Source of the DNA: Chromera velia
Taxonomy: Eukaryota; Sar; Chromeraceae
Length of the DNA: 18,899 nt
Direction of reading: 5' to 3'
Assembly (NCBI GenBank): GCA_018398765.1
Contig: JAHBMJ010002446.1
Coordinates: 1 to 18,899 of the forward strand
Position numbers and translations under genes: made by a program. Below the pieces are notes generated by a model. That model was not told where the DNA came from. It worked only from the letters and a program-made list of their open reading frames with translations, and searched no databases. Shown here in pieces: positions 10,501 to 16,000 of the stretch; position 1 is the first letter of the stretch; each line of letters opens with the position of its first letter.

Positions 10501-13027
10501 CATCTTCAAAGCCCATGACAGAATGTGTGGAAGCGCAGCACTGTATCATGGCACGTGCAGAGCACCAGACAAGACCACGCAATCAAGAGGGTTTCGAAAG
10601 CCTGCATGCAAGTTTTCAATCTGGTAGCCCCCCTTTGTATCCATGCGTTCCGGTTCCTTCTCTTCCTCCCTCACCCCCCCAAATGACCGACCGACCGGGT
10701 GATTGAGAGGTCTTTCTTCCCTGCTTCAGGATTCGCCCCCAGGAGATCGTTGATGAGTCCAAAGAGTTGCATGACCCTCTCGTCCTGCTTCAAGTCCTCG
10801 TGGCCCTTCAGGAGAAATTTGTACAGATTCCCATCGCTCCCGTTCACCTGAACGATGCGCGGCTTCTGCTTGGACATCACCACGTTCACAGTCGCACTGA
10901 ACGACTTGATGCGCACTGTGTCACGATCAGGGCTGAAGGGACATACATAGGCAGAGAGAGAGAGAGAGAGAGGAGGCCAGCGAGAATGAATGATGGAAGG
11001 TCAGCTCACAAAACAAAAAGATATTCAAAAAGCTGTTGGTCAAAAAAAGCATAGAGGAGCGAACCGATGAGGAAGACCGCGAGTGCCCTCCCTCTCCATC
11101 AATGAGTTCTGTTTGATTTGACCGTTCGAGGTCTCCCTGTGAGAATTTGTGTAGACGGGGAAAAGGAGGAGGGAGAACAGATGAAAGAGAGGACGAAGGG
11201 CTGAATACAAAGAGGTGGTGTCTCGTTCTCTTCGAGCGTTTCGTCTTTTGACTTCGTCACGTCTCTCACCCCGTTTCATGCAAACAGCAAGAAAGAAAAC
11301 ACGCAATCAATCTATTCACCCCACAGTGTTTTGCTCGCAGTCTCTTTCCTCAAGCCGTGCCTCAGCACGATGCAGCCATCAATCTTCTCACCCAGATATA
11401 TCCCTTTATGCTCTTGCAAGAGAAATGGAAACGATACACCCTTCTCACCCACCTGTAAGTGCAGGGCACGGGTAGCTGGAGGTCCTTCGCTGCGTAGAGC
11501 GCTGGGGATACGTATTGGAGATCTAGGTGTGACAGACAGTTGATTTGCCTGTGCAGCCGCTGGAAGATTCTGTAGTAGATCGCCCAGGCAGCCTCGATGT
11601 CAGCCTTCGCAGACTGAGCCTGAAGGGCAGCCCCGCCCCTTCCGAGCACCCCCCCTGCTGCTCCAACACCCCCCGCTATCCCCCCTCTAGAGGATGCTGT
11701 AGCCTTTTGATACCGCTTCAAAAGAACGTGCGCCTCCTCCAGTTCCCTCCCAAAAGACTGAACAAACGCAACCTCTCTGAGGGTCTCCGTGCCTCCAGCA
11801 GTGGCCTTATGGAGAGGTAACAGGAGGGCTACCATGCCGTCCGTGTCGGCCTCGTTGTAGTGGAGACGGGAAGCCTCCTCGAGAGCTTCGTGCCATTTCT
11901 CATGCCACAACACAGACACACGCACAAGCTCCCTGGAGACCAATTTACTCTGTTGGACGAGCTCAGGAGCGTGTCTACTCATGTGTTCCAACAGCTGCGT
12001 GGCTGAGTCCGCAAGGCCCGAAATGGAGGAATTGGAGGCCACTGTGAGAGGGAACACCAAAGCCTCCGGATAGAGGAAACTCATCTGTCTAAGAAGAGTG
12101 CGTATGGCGGTCTGGAGGTTTTTGTTGTTTGACCGCAACCTCGCAAGCACTTGAGGAATGACTCCCAGCCACGTGTCTAGGGGGGCTGTGGCGAACCCCG
12201 CTTGCACAGCAGAGTCCACGGAGGTGATGCCGGCATGCTGCAGGGGAAAGAAGAGGCAGCGAAGAGGCAGAGCATGCATACATTCCCTATACAGAGCATA
12301 CAGATTCATACAGATACATATGAAAGTAAATGCATGCTGCGGGGGGAGGAAGCAGAGAACAGGCAGAAAACAGAAAAGAGATCGCATGGGCGTGTAGCGA
12401 GACAGACAAATGCTGCACTGCATGAAAGAATGGACCCACAGAAAAGGGAAAAAAAAAATGCCGACGGAGGCAATTTTCCGTTTCGGAGACAGAGCGCAAC
12501 AACTGACGAGAAATCCACACAGTCTGTTGTACAATTTACAGCATCGAAAGGCAAAGGAAAGAAAGAAAATGTGCAGAAAAGGGACTGAAGAAAGGAGAGC
12601 AGGGGTAGTTCCAGAGGGAATGTATGCGCAGACACATGATCGGAGAGTGAGGGAAAAGAACAACAAGGAGGCAGGAAAGAACGAAAAGAGAGAAGGGGAG
12701 AGAGAGATGCAAAGAGAAAGAAAGAAAGCCAACAGACACACCAAGCACAAACAAGAAAGGAAGACCAATCCATCTACTGACCGTGAACCAGATAGTGAGG
12801 AGTCTCAGGGTGTCCTGCAGGTTCTTCCTGGGCCGGAGGCTTATGGACTTGATGAATCCCCTGACGGCCTCTCTCAAATCTGCCTCGTGTTGCCGTCCCC
12901 CGATCGAATCATCTCGACAGCACCCTTGGACCCTGGATGGATGTGTCCATGCATGCAAAAAGAGAGGGAGGAAAGAAGGGGAGAAGGAGCTTGCAGGAGC
13001 GGAAAGAGAAAACACATTTTCGAAAAG

Positions 13028-13061
<34 letters not shown>

Positions 13062-16000
13062 AGAAACACACAGACAAGGAGACACAGAAAAAAAGTCGGA
13101 AGGATCCGGTCCTAGATATGTGGGCACGAGGAGTGAAACTTACGAGGAACTAAAGAAGCAAAGCTACGAAAAGGTGGAGTGCACTTACCCGAACTGGGCC
13201 TTCTGTTGCTGTTGTTGTTGAGCATGGAGAGATGGGTGTTGTCGCATCGCCGTCCTTTCTCTGCGAGACCTTCAAGCAAGTCGACAGGGAGGGAAAAAGG
13301 GATATCGATGTACGTGTATGCACCCACAAGAAAAACCTCCAGGAAGACAAGCGATGTCGAGCATCCCCCCGCCGTCCTTGCTCGCTCATTTCAGTCTGTC
13401 GGAACATAATTTTGGCTTTCTGCAGAGAAACAGTCTCTGGCTGTTCCACCGGTGCACGTCTTCTTGGAATTGTGCATTGCGATCACGCAATGCATTCTCT
13501 TCTCTTTCTTCCCAAAATGGCAACACTGTCCATCGATCCAACGGGCCAACCTGTCATCGTAAGCTTGAGCCTTTCCGAAGTGCAGGAGGGCCCATGTGTT
13601 CCATGCCTTGTAGTAGTTTGGCTTCAGCTGTACGGCTTTTTGGACCTCTCCCACGATCTGCAGGTAGGGAGAGGGAAGAAGAGAGAACGCAGTGGGTGGA
13701 TCTATGCAGAGGGATCTATGCAGTGTGGAGGGGGAGATATGTATGTATGATTGGATTTGCGATTGCGTTTTTTTGTAGGTACCTAGTTCTGTGTCTTTCA
13801 TGTATCTCTGTACGGAGAAAAAGGGCATCTCTCTCGACTTCTGCTGCGCTCTGGAGAGAGGAGAAGCATACGAAGAGAAGACAGAGAAAAAACAATTTAG
13901 ACAACACAAATAAGGCCTGAGAGTGGAAGGAGGTGAGAGGGGCATGGAGGTATCAGGGCTGAAAGAGCAAATTCGGAGTCAACTTTCCTCTTTTTGTCTT
14001 CTTCTTTCTCCTTTGCTTCTCTCTGTACCCCTTTCCCCCCTTTCTCTTGCGCTCTGAAGCTGCCTCATGTCGCAGGGCCTTTCCTTTTCCTGACGGGGTT
14101 CCTCTAGATCTAAAAAAAAAAAAAACGAATCGAACACAATCAGGCCGACAGGCATGCAGACAGACATAGAGAGACGGGCAGGCAGGCAGGCAGCCATAGA
14201 GAGACAGCGCTTGAAAGCGGCCCCCACCTCGTTTAAGTGCGGTTGCTGCTGCCAGGCATTCGGTCCTAAGGTTGCCACGCAGATCTCGCGAGTCCAGAGC
14301 GCCAACTGAAAGAAAGAGGAGAGGAGATGGAAAGAAAAGGAAGTAATCCCAAAAGAAGAAAGAGGACATCAGAGGGCAGAAGGGAAAGCACCTTTCTCTG
14401 TTCAAGAAGAAATTTCAGTGGTTCAATTACTCACTCGGCATCATTCAGACACCTTCTCGTACAAAGGCTCCGATAAAACGACAAAAAGACATACGGACGG
14501 ATGGATCTGCCTTGGCAGAACAGAGTGAAAAAGAGAGTGAGAAAGAAAAGCACACAGACAGACTTACAGACCTTCAGATGGCATTTGGAGAGAAGTTCCG
14601 CAAAGGCAGCTGGGTGCATCGCCTCGGGGCCCGACACGGCCTCTCCGGGGTCGGGGGGGTCACCCCTCGCGTCTCCCAGATGACCCAGGCCACCCCCTCC
14701 GAACCCAAAAGCTGCAGATCCGGGGCCACCCCCCACACTCGCAGTAATGTGGGAAGCAGAAGCAGAAGCAGATGCACCCCCGAGTGCCGGGGCGATCGGA
14801 GGTAGTCCTGAGGAAGGCCCTCCCACTCCTCCCTTCTGTCCACTTTGCGTCGTCTGGAGTTGTTGCATCATTTGTGTCTCCATCACCAAGTCGTAGGCCT
14901 GGCACAATTCTTTCAGGTTCTGCTGTGCTTCCACAACCCCCCCTGAGGTGTAAATATTCTTCAGCTTGCCGAAACGGACCCGAGGGTCGCTTGCGGTGAG
15001 GGGGTCTGCTGCGAGGTCGTCTATGACCTTTATGGCCAAGGGGAGGCGCTCTTGTTTCCGGCAGAGAGAGGCGAAGTGCAGCCAGATTGCGACACTCTCG
15101 TTGGGAGGCAAAACAATCGAACGGACCTGCAATTCAGGGTTCTCATGCATGTACTTTCATACAGGATTCTTTTCCTTTTTCTTGTATGAAAGTAAATAAA
15201 AGAGTTCTGTATGAAAGTAAATAAAAACAATCGAACGGACCTGCAATTAAAGGATCTCAGACAGAACCAAACAGGTTGTTGTTTAGTCAAAGAGTACAGG
15301 GTGCTGCTTTTGTATTTGGAATGGAAACCGCACTTTTTCATATACGCACAAAAGGAACATTTTGAAGAGAGAGAAAACCTGGCAGGAAATTGGTTGAGGG
15401 AGAAGAGGGTTACAGATGTCTGCTTTAGATCAAACAAGTCTGCGCTTCCTTTTTTCTGTAAAGAATTTCTGCTTTCGTCTCCTTCTTCTCTATGTACCTG
15501 TCGCCATTCTTCTGAATATTTGTGCAGCGAGAGAAAGGTGCGCGCCACAGGAGGAAGACGAAAAGTCAGGAACACAACCACGCCATCACCAACCAACCTG
15601 AAGAATTGACTGCCAGACGTCTACCTGCTTGGCCATGCCCTCAAGCCGTCTCGCCCACATGTTACGCATGTGCCGCTTCTTCCTCTCACTCTCACACTGA
15701 CGGTACTTGATTACCTCCTCGAGCTCCGATAATTCCTGCAGGTACGTTTTTTTGAATGAATGCGCATTCCTTTAAATGTTCACCTGTCTGCAAGTTTGCG
15801 CAAAGCATTTGAACGCTGATTTTCTCTCTCATTGTCTTTACCAAAGGCATGCATGGTCACTCAATCCTTTTTGTTCCTAGTCAGTCAGCAACTCCTTCCG
15901 ATGCCTAACTGTCCACCTGTATGTCTGCATTCTCAATGAACGAGCTTCAAAATGCCATACGGCCACATGCATGTTGGGGATACCAAAAAACTAATCGACT

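Noticed and set aside
11362-12768. 468-codon minus-strand ORF treated as one exon
   Set aside because: Bases upstream of 12336 are pyrimidine-rich intron read through in frame, and bases below 11453 pass a GTGGGT donor. Family similarity covers only 12237-11453.
12410-13153. 247-codon plus-strand Lys/Arg/Glu-rich ORF
   Set aside because: It is antisense to TOR exon 11 and flanking introns, built largely from AG-rich repeat sequence.
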